Of a DNA stretch of 64,000 nucleotides, positions 37,629-50,296 are shown piece after piece. Made by a program: the position numbers and the translations under genes. The notes under the pieces were generated by a model. It did not search any database and was not told the DNA's origin. It saw only the letters and a list, made by a program, of their open reading frames with translations. This DNA is from Caprella mutica (lineage: Eukaryota > Arthropoda > Malacostraca > Amphipoda > Caprellidae). The stretch's first letter is position 1, and every line of letters starts with the position of its first letter. The stretch lies in NCBI GenBank assembly GCA_947561585.1, contig CANNZV010001058.1, positions 1 to 64,000 of the forward strand, read 5' to 3'.

Positions 37629-37760
37629 GCTTGGTGTGCGCAAATATTCTCGCACATCGAACTAAGCCGGTAACGGTTACAGTTAACTGCTTATAGTGAG
37701 ACATTCACCCTTATGTTCTCACACTCGTGTATCTCATGACTGGAGAGTGCTCTGATATAC
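37629..37760 (-). repeat. Dispersed repeat upstream of LINE ORF1, copy 2
   Basis: Minus-strand counterpart of 6990-7127, about 265 bp upstream of LINE ORF1. It could be LINE 5' UTR, a SINE, or older flanking DNA. Confidence 0.7.
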
Positions 37761-38084
37761 TTCTAATACATTTGAATGAATGCTCATAATATATTATCTT
37801 ACCACCTATGTAATTCTATGGAAAAGTAAAAGTAATTAAAAAACAGCATCCAAATTAATTAAAAATTAAAGTTATTATTACTTTTCAATGAGGAATGGTG
37901 CGACAGCGACTTGGTGATTAGGGTTAACATTTTTCTCTAGCAATTTTTTTTATGTCTTTTTGTCTTCTTGGGAGGATACAAATTCCTGTTGAACGGACAA
38001 ACTACGTTTTAAAAAAACACTTCTCTATTCAAGGCATTGATTCTGACTTAAAAAGTGATGTTTATAAATTCCATTTTGCCGATC

Positions 38085-38740
38085 GGTCATGTGGCCAAAC
38101 GAATATATGGCCGAATGACAATAATTGGCGGAAAGATTTTTACCCAAAAATAGATTTGGCATAAATTTGGATGGAAAACTTGTATTTGCTGTGCAACGGA
38201 ATCTATGAAACGAACTGCAGTCTCTGTTTAATTTAATTAAAATTTAATTAAACATTTAATTCCATGCAATTGAAAGTTATTTTATAAAAAGGAAAATAAA
38301 TTTTAATATGTACATAATGTGTATCCATATTACGAATGCCAAGCATATATTACTCAACAATTTGAATTTTTTTATAATCATGGATTTCATCGCAAATATA
38401 AGACGTGGTAAAAAGCTTCTCTTCCTACTTTTGAACAAGTTTTCATTAGTTATTTTATTTCAGACCAAGTTTTTTATATAATTGAACTACTTCATATTAC
38501 CTAGATTATGTATTTAAATTATATAAAGTTACTATTTTTATAATTTGAATATTTACTTTCCATTTTTTTGCTTACAATATAAAAATCTTTTGGCCAAATG
38601 TTCTTTCAGCCAAATGTCGCTTCGGCCAATTGCACCTTCGGCCAAAGTCCGTTCGGCCAAATGTCCTTTCGGCCAAATGTCCTTTCGGTCAAATATCCTT
38701 TTGTCGAAATATCTTTCGACAAAGTGTCCTTCAACCGTAT
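38085..38740. mobile_element. Possible foldback element, TTCGGCCAAATGTCC array
   Basis: A strong array of TTCGGCCAAATG-like units runs from 38590 to 38715. A short degenerate inverse (GGCCAAACG..GGCCGAATGAC) lies at 38093-38125. This resembles the array-ended foldback elements elsewhere in the window, but no clean termini or 9-bp duplication could be fixed, so the limits are approximate. Confidence 0.5.
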
Positions 38741-39424
38741 CACTGACGGTTCTCCAGACTCCAAGTATTCGAGTAATATGTTGAGACTCATTGTAACATG
38801 TAGAACATAAATTGTGATCATTTTGGATATAACACGATGCTATTTTTTGTTCATCGCTGAAGATTTGGTTAAGCAATGTGCCAGCTATGATGTGCAGAAA
38901 GGATTACTGCGGTCAGTTCTTGCTTTTTTTTTGTACAAACTTGCAGAAGTCGTTTCCTTTTGGTGTCTTTATATTCGAACATTAAATGTGACGAATGTTG
39001 AAGTGTAACAAAGAAATCAAAATCGCAGTAGTTCGGTTTGAGTTGTAAAGAGATCCTTCAGCACACCTTTACTTCTTTTGACAAATTCTGTATGATGTTT
39101 TCAGTTTTCTCCTCCGCTTCCTCCTAGTGAATTTTACAAATTTTGTTGTTAGCGCTGAACAAAACCACCTTCAAATTTCCTGATTAATCATTAAACATTC
39201 ATAGCAGCTTCATACCACTTAGTGCTTATTTGACCCAAAATTGTGATGCATATAGCAATTACCGACTTGTACTGTTTTAAGCATAATTCCTGAAATTGTG
39301 CGACAAAGTCGATGTTGCGTAAAGGCCGTTTGTGGGAATTGAAGGTTGTGATAATCTCAAGATTGGTCTTGGGTAGTTTGCGCGTTCTATTGAAGATCCC
39401 CTAATTTGTGTATCAAAATATATA

Positions 39425-40390
39425 TATATGAGTACCTAAATTGTTATTATCCAACTAGTGTATCTAGGTATACAACCTTTAATTATTAAACTAATTAATC
39501 TAGGTACCTAATTAACTTGTAACTACCTAACTAGTGTATCTATAGGTACCATACATGAAATTATGTAACAAGTGTATCTAGGTACTAAACCAGGGGTGGG
39601 CACACATTGTGTTTTTCAGTGCCGAAAGATGGAATTTCAGTGCCAATTTTCTTTTCGTTTTCTAAATTGCTGGGATACTGAGTAATTATATAATGAGGTG
39701 GTAGATTTCATTGAAGTACGTACATGTACAACGGTACATATTTTGAGCATAAACATTGGTAGTAGATTTATCATTTGCATTAAAAAAAATTAATATATGA
39801 TAATAAAAAAAATTCTTCATGTGAAAATATCACAATAAAAACAAAAATAAGCTATCTTGCATAAGTAACTCATAAATTCACAGGATAAATTACTTACCTA
39901 ACTTATTAAAAATGGGAATTTAAAATGATTGCATAAATATTTACCACAGTGTTTGAATATCCCAAGACAAGCGTATGAAAGATGTAAATTTAACTGATCT
40001 TGATAAAAAGAGACAGAGGTAAATAAATTAAACACCGGCACTATTGTAACAATAAACAAAAAAATCCTTATTAAGGGATAAAATTTACTATCAAAGTATC
40101 AAGGTCATTCATTACAACTATACTGTTCTTCAATACTGTTCTATATTATCCTATTAATTTATAGAGCAGTCAGGGCTAAAAATTCTTAATTTTCTTTGGA
40201 AGAAAATAAAGCACCATTTCCCGGGTGGGCAGTGGTGCCGTTTTCAGTGCCAAAATAGCACCGAGTGCTGCATTTGCCCACCCCTGTACTAAACCTATAA
40301 TTACCGAACTAGTGTATCTAGGCAACTAACATGTATTTGCCCAACAAGTTTTATATATGTACTTGTTTATTTAAGCACCTATGCTCTATA
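39425..40390. repeat. CTAGTGTATCTAGGTAC repeat tract, interrupted by hAT element
   Basis: The motif ACTAGTGTATCTAGGTAC recurs near 39458, 39530, 39570 and 40310 with irregular spacing. The hAT element 39591-40286 splits the tract. Confidence 0.6.
39591..40286. mobile_element. Non-autonomous hAT element
   Basis: 696 bp with CAGGGGTGGGCA inverted ends and a perfect 8-bp duplication TACTAAAC (39583-39590, 40287-40294), both hallmarks of the hAT superfamily. No transposase ORF. It splits the CTAGTGTATCTAGGTAC repeat tract. Confidence 0.9.
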
Positions 40391-41140
40391 TAGTTAGATA
40401 AACTCCCTCCATTCCCTAAAGCAGAGCGCGTCTTCCCCATATAAGTTGAATTTCCTGTAGGCTTCATACCCTTACATGACTTGTCCAATCTCGAGATTAT
40501 CGCGCTATTTCAGGATCCCAAAAACGAGCAACAATGTTAAGATGACGCAAATCGGTAATTATCGCGGAAAATATATTCAATAATACACACAAATAAATAA
40601 AATATGTTTTTACACAAATTAAACTTTTTCATATTTCGCTCTAGGTTCAATTTGTAATCACTTTTATTTAGTGTAATTAGATTCAACAATCACTAATAAT
40701 AATTTCATCCTTTCTCCAACATTGCCCGATGATTCATAAAATTCTATGATAATGAAATAGTTATACCTATATCTTTTATTTATTATGAATAGACTGTTGT
40801 TAATTCTTTTCTCAATTTCTGATCTGATTTCTTTTTAATTATTTCATTTATTATATTTTAAATATTGATGATGTCATCAACTGTCTAACAAATTAATTGT
40901 TAGATACACCAGGTAGATATACCTAATATCAGACGCACCCATTTATAAGAGTTAAATAATTTGTCCTTAACATTTTTCAACAGTTTATGATGCATCAACA
41001 TGTAATACCTAATTAGTAGTAGCTGATATACCAATTCACATAAAATATTAATTACCTGATACCATATTAAGGGATATTGAAAATGTAAAGAATTAATAAC
41101 ACCACTGATATTTTATATTGCTTTACATATTACATTAAAT
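40391..41140. other. No gene seen; 3' flank of chitinase C
   Basis: Very AT-rich DNA between the repeat tract and the chitinase C 3' UTR. Nothing recognised. Confidence 0.5.
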
Positions 41141-41146
41141 TTTATT
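41141..41146 (-). terminator. Poly(A) signal of chitinase gene C
   Basis: AATAAA on the minus strand, about 65 bp after the TGA of gene C, in AT-rich sequence. Position and motif only. Confidence 0.5.
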
Positions 41147-41209
41147 ATTATACTATCAAATCAATCATTAAATGAAAATCAAAGCAAAAAGTTGTGATTT
41201 TGTACGAAA

Positions 41210-44200
41210 TCAAACGGGGCAGTTATTGGGACAGGGATTTCCATCCAGAGCACAGACGGAGTAATCGAAATCACAGATGTTTGCTTCGGGGTTGTAAAGA
41301 GATCCATCGCCACACGACACAGGGTACTCAGAATATCCTAGACCTTCTCCCAACTGTAAAAGAAAATGTATAAAAAATAACAATAGTTCAATTTATAACG
41401 TATTATTCCTTGAAAAATTATTAAAGTTCAATTAGATAGGAAATAGCCTGGTCATAATCAAGAATGAAGTTATCATGTACCTTTTCTCTTCATGGTAATA
41501 AATAATGTAACGTTAAAGAATAATCATATAATTCTCTTGTTAAAATAGTTAATTTAGAAATATTTCCAAAAACCACTATAGAGAAGTTGTTTAACCCTGA
41601 TCTGATCAACAACAAGTGACCAATGTTGTACAATGAAAAAAAAACAGCGTTGTTTATGTAAAAGTAATCAGACAGATAATTTGTAACTGTTTAACATTGC
41701 GTTCACAAGCAGATCTATGAAAAACATCACCCAGAGCAATTATGTCTCAGTATCGTTGCATTCCGCACACCCTCTCCCTCCCTATCTCTCTAACTCCAAC
41801 GCCCTAATTCTGCTACCTTGTTCTCACCCCTACTAATTTATAAGTACACAAGAGTGATCAAACATCTCTGTTGTTTATATTTTAGTTAAAATATTGAAAT
41901 TAGAAAGTATCATTTCTATTTGTATACCAATTACCATAAGAAAAATCAGTTAATCGTGCATTTTTATAAACAATTTAAGCACTATGTAACTAGAGTTTCT
42001 GTGACATCCTTCATGATTCCTCTACTTTTGTAAATTTTGGAATCTGATTTTTTATGGCTAAATTCACCCTTTAATGCTAATTATAGTCAAAAAAAATTTA
42101 ATGCCGAACTTATTTGAAAGATTGAACTTACGTAGACACACTGGTAGAACATGGTGCAGTCCTCTGGGTTAGCATTATTACCAGGCTTAGTACAGTGACT
42201 TCCTGGACTACCAGTTGGGAAAGTCATAGGTGTGGTAGTAGTAGAGGTGGTTGTTTCTTCTGTTGGTGCACTTGGATCCTGTTTATAGAGTAGATAAATT
42301 AACATGTTTAGTTATATCAAACTTCAAAGAGAGATTAGAACAAATATGAGCTTTATATCAAATAACGCGAATGGTCATTTTGTGGTAAGTACTACTTCAA
42401 TTTCAAATTACTATGCATACTAACTAGCTGCTCCCATTCAGGTTAACATTCTGAACACAAATTATACTCTTCATATATAATAAACTTATACTTCATAGGT
42501 ACATATATATGTCAAATTAAATGTATTTAATATATGATAATTTCAGTGAAGATTGTCAGTAGTATGGAAAAGGACTTTTTATTGATTCATCCCTATCAAA
42601 TATTGTTAATACAAAGTCTTATATGAATATCGAAACCATGAACTGTTCAGTTCATCAAGTTATATCACTAACTATTTGTAAAAAATGTCAATTTCATTAG
42701 TACAATTTTTGGACGAGAACTCACCCTAGTGGTAGTTGTTGTAGGAGGAAGAGTAGGAGCAGTTGGAATTTCTCCATCGAGGAAAGTTTCGTACATTGTT
42801 TTGATGAGGTGGAAAGGTCTGTTATGGCACTGGGCTAAGAAATCATCTGTTTCGATACTCCAGGTCATTACTCCAGCGTATCCCTTATCTCTGGCATATT
42901 TGGCCTGTTTCAGAAATTGAGATATCAATTAGTGGATTGATTTAGAAATAATGATGCAGAATAAACGGAAATTAAACAATTTTTTTGTATTTTTCATGAC
43001 AGGTAATAATGAATAAAGTTCATCTACCAAACTTACCTATTTTTTATTCATAGTGATGTTTGTGCTTTTATATATTGCATTTCTGTTCTACTAAATACAA
43101 ACGATTTAGAATTAAATTTATTGTAAAACCAATTAGGAATTATTTTTGAAGAAATTATTCCAAGTGAAAGAATCATGCAAGATAACCATTAATTCTTTAC
43201 CTTAGTAGCAATACTCTCAGGACTGTCGTAACTGCACCAAGTGTTTCCAAAGTTGAAGTCATATGCGTATGGCTCATTCATTTCAGGCTCATTAACAATG
43301 GTCCATGGACTGGTAAGATGATGTTCGCAGATCTGAATTAAAATATACGATTTTACTATAGACATTAAAGTTGTATTAATACAGTTATTAATCACTGTTC
43401 ATATTCTTCAGATATTTGAAATTAGTCAATTGAAATAAAATGTATACTGACTTCATTGTAACCAAGCATTCCTGGAGAACGAGTATAAGGTCCAGCACTA
43501 CCAGGGTTACTGGCGGGAGCGTACATGCCATGTTCATCAACACTATTAAGTTTCCAACATCTTCCATAAGTGGCTAATCCCATAACAAGTTTATTTTTTG
43601 GTGCACCCAAGCTTTCCCAGTAGGTCATGCCGTAGTCAACGTTGAAGTACAGATTATCACCGGTATCCTGTACATTAGTAATTAATTGTTAGTTAGGTAA
43701 CTGAAGATTTTTTATCAATATGTGTATCTTGTTTGGATAATTACCAATGGGTAAGGGTACAGAATAGTCTGGTGGTGAGTGTAATCATCCCAGGCACCAT
43801 GCATATCGTAGGTCATGACGTGGATGAGATCAACAGCATCACTGAAACCAGGAACATCATAAGCGGCGTCGATTGTACCCTTTCCAGCTGAAACGGCAGC
43901 AGTAAGAATCATACCTTCGGCATGGAGAGCGACTTGCAGTTCGGACATCAGGATGACGAAATTGGCCTATTAGAATAGTAAACCATTATTAATTACTAAA
44001 CTCTTTTGATCGGTATCTGTGTTGGTATATGATTCATTCTACGTATTGTGATGAATAGATAAAAGTTAAAAACCTATGCTGTTATCTATGTGGGCTAAGT
44101 CATACCTTATCTTCAGGTGCACCACCTCTGTCTGTTGGGTATTCCCAGTCCATATCCAAACCATCAAAGTTATGAGCTTTAAGAAGCTCAATTGAACTTG

Positions 44201-45048
44201 CGATAAAGGTAGCTCTTGCAGCAGGATCTTTAGCCATCTGTAAGAAAAGGAACATTATTTAAATTTTGGTAATATGAACCTATTAAGACTCCAGAATTTG
44301 GTCTCACTCTCATGGCTATAACTAAAAATTAGGCAGATACGCACGTTTGAGTACTTCAAAGAACCTTCATTCCATCCACCAACTGCAAGAGTTGTGATGA
44401 GTGCTGGGTTCTTTTCCTTAAGAGCTGTGAAGCGGTCGTAGCCGCACTTTCCATAGTTGTCACACAACTCATTCCATGGGTCGAGTACTTTTATTTTGTT
44501 ATCTGTTCCCAATCCAGCGAAACCAAAGACTAAATGTGTGCAAATGGTGGGATCAATCTGCTCAATGTCGAATTTACCATTTCCATTTCTGTAAACTGCC
44601 CATGATCCATAGTAGCAGACCATGTAACTCTCTGTTAAGACATGTGAATTGTATTAGGAGAAGCCTAAATAATTTTTAGTAATATATCTGTCCTACTTCT
44701 CGATTTTATTAATTTTAGTATCACGACGAATTATTAATTTTGGAATTATCAACGATTGAAGTTGATGTTCAGAACGAAATTTAGTAATCACTCTTCAGAG
44801 AAGAACAGTAGTTTGTTAAAAAAACAGTACTGGTTCTGATTAACAATACTAACCAAGAATAAGTAGTCTGAAGTTTATTAGGTATCACTTGTAGAATATG
44901 TAAATTTCATGAAATTTTTTATGTGATTTGATACTCATTTCTATTACATATATCAAAATTGTTGGCCCGCGCCCCCTATTTAAAGTAAATCATTACCTGC
45001 AATGGATAGAGAGAGCAACAGGACCAAGAGTCCTCCGATAGACTTCAT
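41210..45048 (-). CDS. Chitinase gene C (GH18 + CBM14), nine exons, 503 aa
   Basis: Secreted endochitinase that hydrolyses beta-1,4 bonds of chitin. Coding exons, in transcription order: 45048-44997, 44631-44345, 44237-44106, 43966-43745, 43667-43452, 43332-43201, 42904-42725, 42278-42132, 41353-41210 (TGA). All introns are GT-AG and the exons sum to 1512 nt without a stop. Residues 1-17 are a signal peptide ([17 protein letters not shown]). GH18 runs from about 20 to 385 and shows [16 protein letters not shown] (acid/base Glu145), MTYDMHG (208-214) and [12 protein letters not shown] with Trp362. A Thr/Pro linker (about 390-430) leads to a six-Cys CBM14 and a C-terminal PCPNNCP. The start is the only ATG giving the signal peptide and lies about 50 bp from a TATA box. 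Introns are short and no transposon was recognised in them. All catalytic motifs are present, so an active enzyme is likely. The expected roles of moulting or gut-matrix turnover are inference. Confidence 0.94.
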
Positions 45049-45095
45049 GTTGACGATGTGAAACCTAGACTTAAGGTGCTTTGGTAAATACTTAG

Positions 45096-45178
45096 CTTTT
45101 ATAGAGTTCAGTATCTCTTGCTATGGGAAGTAAGCCATGAGGTATGGTTGCACTTACTGTCTGATAAGATGAAACTGA
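45096..45178 (-). promoter_or_regulatory. Promoter block of chitinase gene C
   Basis: On the minus strand, TATAAAAG (45096-45103) lies about 50 bp before the start codon. A block matching the two paralogs lies upstream, containing GGCTTACTTCCCAT and AGCAAGAGAT. A GATA-type site (plus-strand TGATAA, 45162-45167) follows. The box is read by position and by conservation among three genes; the factor is inferred. Confidence 0.65.
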
Positions 45179-45658
45179 ACCTCTTAATGACTTGCAATGT
45201 TATTCAATGGAAATAATAGCCTAGATTTCCGAGCTGTATCCTTCGAATTAGGTGTTAGTTGTGTTTCATAATTTATTTGGGTGAAGATATATTTTTATTA
45301 CTTAAATGCTAATTTTAGATGAAGACTTCTTCAAAATACATGAATTATGATACAACTTGCTAAAATACACTCCATAATAATGTACCTATACAATATAAAT
45401 GGTATCTTTGGTGAGAAAGTTCACGGAGTAGTTTGTTTACAGGCAAGAATTATTATCTTTATTCATGCAACTGTTTTTTTTTTCGAGAATTATTCTGGCT
45501 ATAGATATTTCTTCTTACATTATACTTTAACTTTGCAAAGAAAACATATTTTGTTCGTGTAACCTTTTCGATTTTGACATTAGTTTTTGAGAAAATGAAG
45601 TCTTTTTATTAATTTTTTGGTAAATTTTCAAAACGTTAAAAATCTATGAGTGTAATAA

Positions 45659-45839
45659 CTAGGGTTGTGACAATTTGCGTTTAAAATCATAGATCTCAAA
45701 AATATTATAGACGGTGTGAATTAAAGAAAATTGAATCATTCTAAACCAGCAGTATATAGTATTAAGAACCATTTCTGGTAGTTTCGTCTTTGATATTTTC
45801 GGGATCTATGATTTTAAACGCATATTGTCACAACACTAG
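45659..45839. mobile_element. 181-bp MITE with 6-bp duplication
   Basis: Inverted ends of about 46 bp beginning CTAG(G/T)GTTGTGACAAT and containing TTTAAAATCATAGAT, flanked by TAATAA on both sides (45653-45658, 45840-45845). Non-coding. Confidence 0.82.
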
Positions 45840-46061
45840 TAATAACTGCATATGCTAGAAGAAAGATAGCAAACCATGATTTCTAAAAAAAACTTAATTT
45901 CCAGTTTTTAACTGTGATGAAAAACAAGAGATTGTGAAAATAGAATAAGTCGTTCGAGGATCCAAAAACTGCCTCTGTTTTCTTCATTTTTAAGGGAAAA
46001 TTCATTTTTTACAGGAGAGCCAGATGCGTATATATTTGACCACAAAAGAAATATGTAAATA

Positions 46062-46290
46062 GTAGCCCAATACGTAAGTACCCTGTTGCCCCCGGGCCGT
46101 TGAGTCCTGCATTTGGTGGGCTGTAGTGCTAGTCCCTAAAAAAGTTGGGACGTAAAGCTACACTGTCTAAAACTGCCTAAAAAGAAATCATGGTTTTTGA
46201 CCCCTCCTGGGTGGAAGTTCTAGTGTTCGTAAGCCCCAAAAAATTGGGGACATGAAAGCCCATTACGTGAAGACCCTTATTACGTAATGG
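46062..46290. repeat. GC-rich block with GCCCANTACGT inverted ends
   Basis: The block opens with GCCCAATACGTAAGTACCC and ends with GCCCATTACGT...ACGTAATGGGC, a hairpin. The interior contains GTTGGGACGT and ATTGGGGACAT. It is much less AT-rich than its surroundings. No ORF; a MITE is possible. Confidence 0.5.
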
Positions 46291-48862
46291 GCAAAAAAAA
46301 ATTCACCAAATTTGATGGGTTGATCTCCTTAATGAAAACAGTTTAGAAATTTCACTTGATTCAAAGCAGGTATGAATATTTTAACCTTCTTATAAAGTCT
46401 CCTTGAAGTTCCAACTCCACAGTCAGTCTTTTTAAGAGTTAACAGTAATAGAGTAGTAGTAACGATATTTCTTTACTGAATGAATTATTTCGTAACTCAC
46501 GATTGAAAATCTTTCTTACAAATGATATCATCATTTTATGTTGAAATAATTTTTTCACAAAATGAGAAAATGATAGAAAACTAGCCAATCCAATTATTTT
46601 CAAAGAGAACTTTCCCTTTCAACATTAAATCTAATCTGAAAACAATTGCAGTTCATTTCAATTCAATTTTGAATCGAGTAATAAGTCCGAATAAACTCTC
46701 GGGGAACAGCTTTCAAATTCTATCAAGCTGCTTATTCGCTTTTGTTGTTGTTGTTATCATTATTGTTTGGTCCAAAATTTGGGTCGTTTTAGAGTTTTTG
46801 ATTTGATAATAGTTACCCAGTCAGAAACTTATGTTGATGCATCGTAGAGCCTCTCAAAATCTTTTAGTATCTGTATTATATGTACAGGAAGATATTATAA
46901 TCTATATTAGATGAATGTATCCATTTCACTGTTTAATTTAAAATAGTTCAATATTGATTTAAAGTATAATAGTTTTTACCTGAGACGAATTGAACAATTT
47001 TCCTTATAATTGTTTTAAATGAATAAGCATGGCTGTTTTATTAAATTATCTGGACATTTCTTTTTATTTAATTTTTTTCTTCAAAAATTGACTTTATGAA
47101 TAAAACTGTCAAAATAATTATGAAAATAAACAAAAATTACCCAATTTGTAGATTAATATTACATTTAATTCATACAATGGTTTCGGTTCTCTTTTGAAAG
47201 ACCGTACAACAATATTGAATATTACAGAGCAAATAGAAACTTACTCCTTTTGTCCGAACATCAAGTCTCAGGTATATAAACCCTTACAGAATACTCCGCA
47301 AGATAAATAAATCATATCACCGCAGACGGCTTATAAACCTGAGGCTATTTGTTACTGTCCACATCACTACCAAATATCCCATTTCACTTACTCCGAGGCC
47401 AGTCCAATTACCACATCCAAATCCCTATATTCTCAGCCGCTAGTGGAGTTATCTCGAGTTCTCCTCTTACAACCTTTAACTATATATTGTGCTAGCCAAA
47501 CATGCTGGAATAACTGCAATGATCTACTAAATGAAATCCTAGAAAATTGCATGGGTTTCACTTTGACATGGTTAGTTGTAGTTGAAAATGTTTGGTAACA
47601 AAATTCTGTTTCAGATCTACTGTATAGGTTATTTACTATAAGAGGATCACTGTTATTTTTTACATAAATTGTCATTAAAATTTGCATATAGCGAGATGAA
47701 ACCTATTAAGAATCTTGTTGAAAAAAATATCTCCATAAAGAACATCTTATTTAAGTTTTATTGCAACAAATCGACGCAGCAACTTTCGTGTATATTAATT
47801 TCAGGTCTTATTAGCCCACTAAAGTAAAGGTTAGGTTTACCAAAGTAAAGATTTCAAACGCTATAAGTTATTTAAGACGTTTTCTTGGAGTGTTTTGAGA
47901 GGTTGTGTAGCGCATTGCTCCAATGAGACGAGCTAAAGAAGCACACAAGTATCCGAAGTGACAAACAAACGCAGAAAACCTTTTTAATTAACTTATAACT
48001 TTTTATTTCTAAACTTTTTTCAAACTATACGTACAACAATGAATTTTGTTAGATATTATAAGTATCCAAACATTGATATTCACCAGGATTAAGAAAATTG
48101 CCAGTTATACAGATGTTAAAGAACTTCATTTTATCCCCGTACGAATAACATAGGAAATTTTCGCCAATAAGCTGTCTTGGAACGGTGCTGACTTTAATTA
48201 CTCTGTTGACCATTTATTCGATTAATCGTAATATTTCTTATATTTCAACCTTTCCTTTTTATAGTTACATTCTGTAGCTCCCTTAGCTATTAATTAATTC
48301 TTCCATATTAACTATCATAATTATCATCTAGGCTGAAGCCATTTTTTCTCACCCGCATTATTCAATAATCCAATGCGTAATAAAAGTGCATGTTTGATTA
48401 ATTACTAGTTTCCACAATGGAAAAGTAGTAGCTAATGAAATACTCGGATGAATCATTATAGAGGACTACGGCGTGAACTCATCCATAATAATTAGAAATT
48501 ATGCTAATGAACCAGCTTTATAATGGAAATATATTTTAGGCGTATAATTATTTCGAATGGAGAATTTAAAAGACCTTTTTTTTGTACAGAGATAATAGAA
48601 ATTTCCATTAAAACATTTCTATAGATGGAATGTCGGCGTACAGTTCTCTTGTATCTGACTTTGAAGTAGTATTAGATTACTTTGTTGAAGGAATATATTA
48701 AATGCGTATTGGAAGTTAAGTAAAATATAACTACATATTCTATGAAATGGATGTCTCATCTGTAAAAAGAATTGATAAACTGCAATGTATATACTATATA
48801 CATTGCAGATCATACTTCTTCTACCCACCATCGTCTAATTACCTCGTCTGAATACCATTTAG
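46291..48862. other. No gene seen
   Basis: AT-rich with scattered short ORFs below 90 codons. No splice-consistent gene, repeat array or element ends were found. Confidence 0.5.
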
Positions 48863-49002
48863 AATAACTCTGAATCGTGATTTTGATAATAAAAACGGGG
48901 CCTGCCTGTACATACCTTGCTTGCAAATGCTCCAGACATTATTACATTGCTTGTGCAAATAACTTTTTTCGCGCTTGATCAAGAGATATGACTGTAATAT
49001 TA
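48863..49002 (-). repeat. 140-bp direct repeat, copy 1, with exon-like core
   Basis: Nearly identical to 51405-51544. On the minus strand it contains ATG plus 7 codons (MSGAFASK, 48939-48916) followed by GTATGT, a good donor site. No downstream exon could be confirmed, so it is reported as a repeat. Confidence 0.75.
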
Positions 49003-50296
49003 TACTAACTGTTTTATATACTATGATAAAAAAGTGCAATTTCATTATTTACCATTGTTAGGTCCATAGTAAATAAATTGAGAAGTATACCAAGTACAAT
49101 ATTGGAACATCAAAAAATACTCTGAGTGACGTCATACAAAGTATTTTCCATTTTGTTTTTAAATAAAAAATGTTCTACTATTCAGTTAAACGTGCATTTT
49201 CATTGAAATTAACTTACATAAAATTGTTTTTATCACGTTTTACACTCTATTCACTTATAATATTCACCTTATAATACTTATAATACATGAGAGTACTCTA
49301 TGCGACGCCATCTGTTTACATCGTTTCTGAAGAATGGATCAAGTTCACCGTCAATTAATTCGAAACTTAGTATACTTTTCTATTTATTTACTATGGTTAG
49401 GTCTATATACTATATAAAGATATAGGTACATACAATATATTGTAAGATGGATATACAAAAAATACTAGTTTACTATTTCTAATCATGCAAATTTGGATGA
49501 AAAAAAAAATTGAATTATCTTTGAATTATAATTTTCAACAAATAACATGAGAATGAGATACGAAACTTGTCGAAATATTGTGTTTTAAAATAGAATCGTC
49601 ATTGGAGACTCAATACCCGATTTATATATGAATCGTTATTTTTTTAATTCAAGGTGTTATTTGTAATTCTACATTGTTCTAAACATTGAAATAACTTTTT
49701 AACATAACATAACAAACATAACATAACAAAACATAACTCTATCGTGTAATGAACAAATAGTTGGTATCTATTTTCATTTTGTCATGCAATTGACTAATTT
49801 GGTTGGTTGGCTCGGTGCATCTTTGACTATGTTTTGAATATGGTGGTACATATTCTTCACAGGCTGCTTCAGTAGGTATATCCGAGCAGTGCTGCTGTCG
49901 TTAAGTCACAACACAGGAATAGACTTAAGCCTTCCCCTCAGGGAGAAGATTAGAGACACTAATTAGGTCGGGGCACAAGACCTGCCAACATTTGGTTCTT
50001 TGGAATGCCAGAGAAGACTCCAGATGTGAATCTAATCAATTGAGAACTGAACTAATTTAGTAAGATGTCGATAGGTTCATCAGTTCTAAGACTAATTAGT
50101 TAACTAATAAAATTATTATTATAAGGATATTATCTTATTACACAAGTAGGCAATAAACTTAATAATGAACACACACAAAAAAACTAAGATTTTTTAATAA
50201 CAATTTATTTAATGTTGAAGACACTGTCGAAAGTCTTTGCCAAATTTATCTTCAAAATCGAGGTCACTTTTCTTAATTGGCAAAAGGGTTTTCTTT

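Noticed and set aside
38085..38740. 9-bp duplication for the TTCGGCCAAATG element
   Set aside because: Tried several left and right tips; no matching 9-mers were found, so it is not counted in the superfamily with confirmed duplications.
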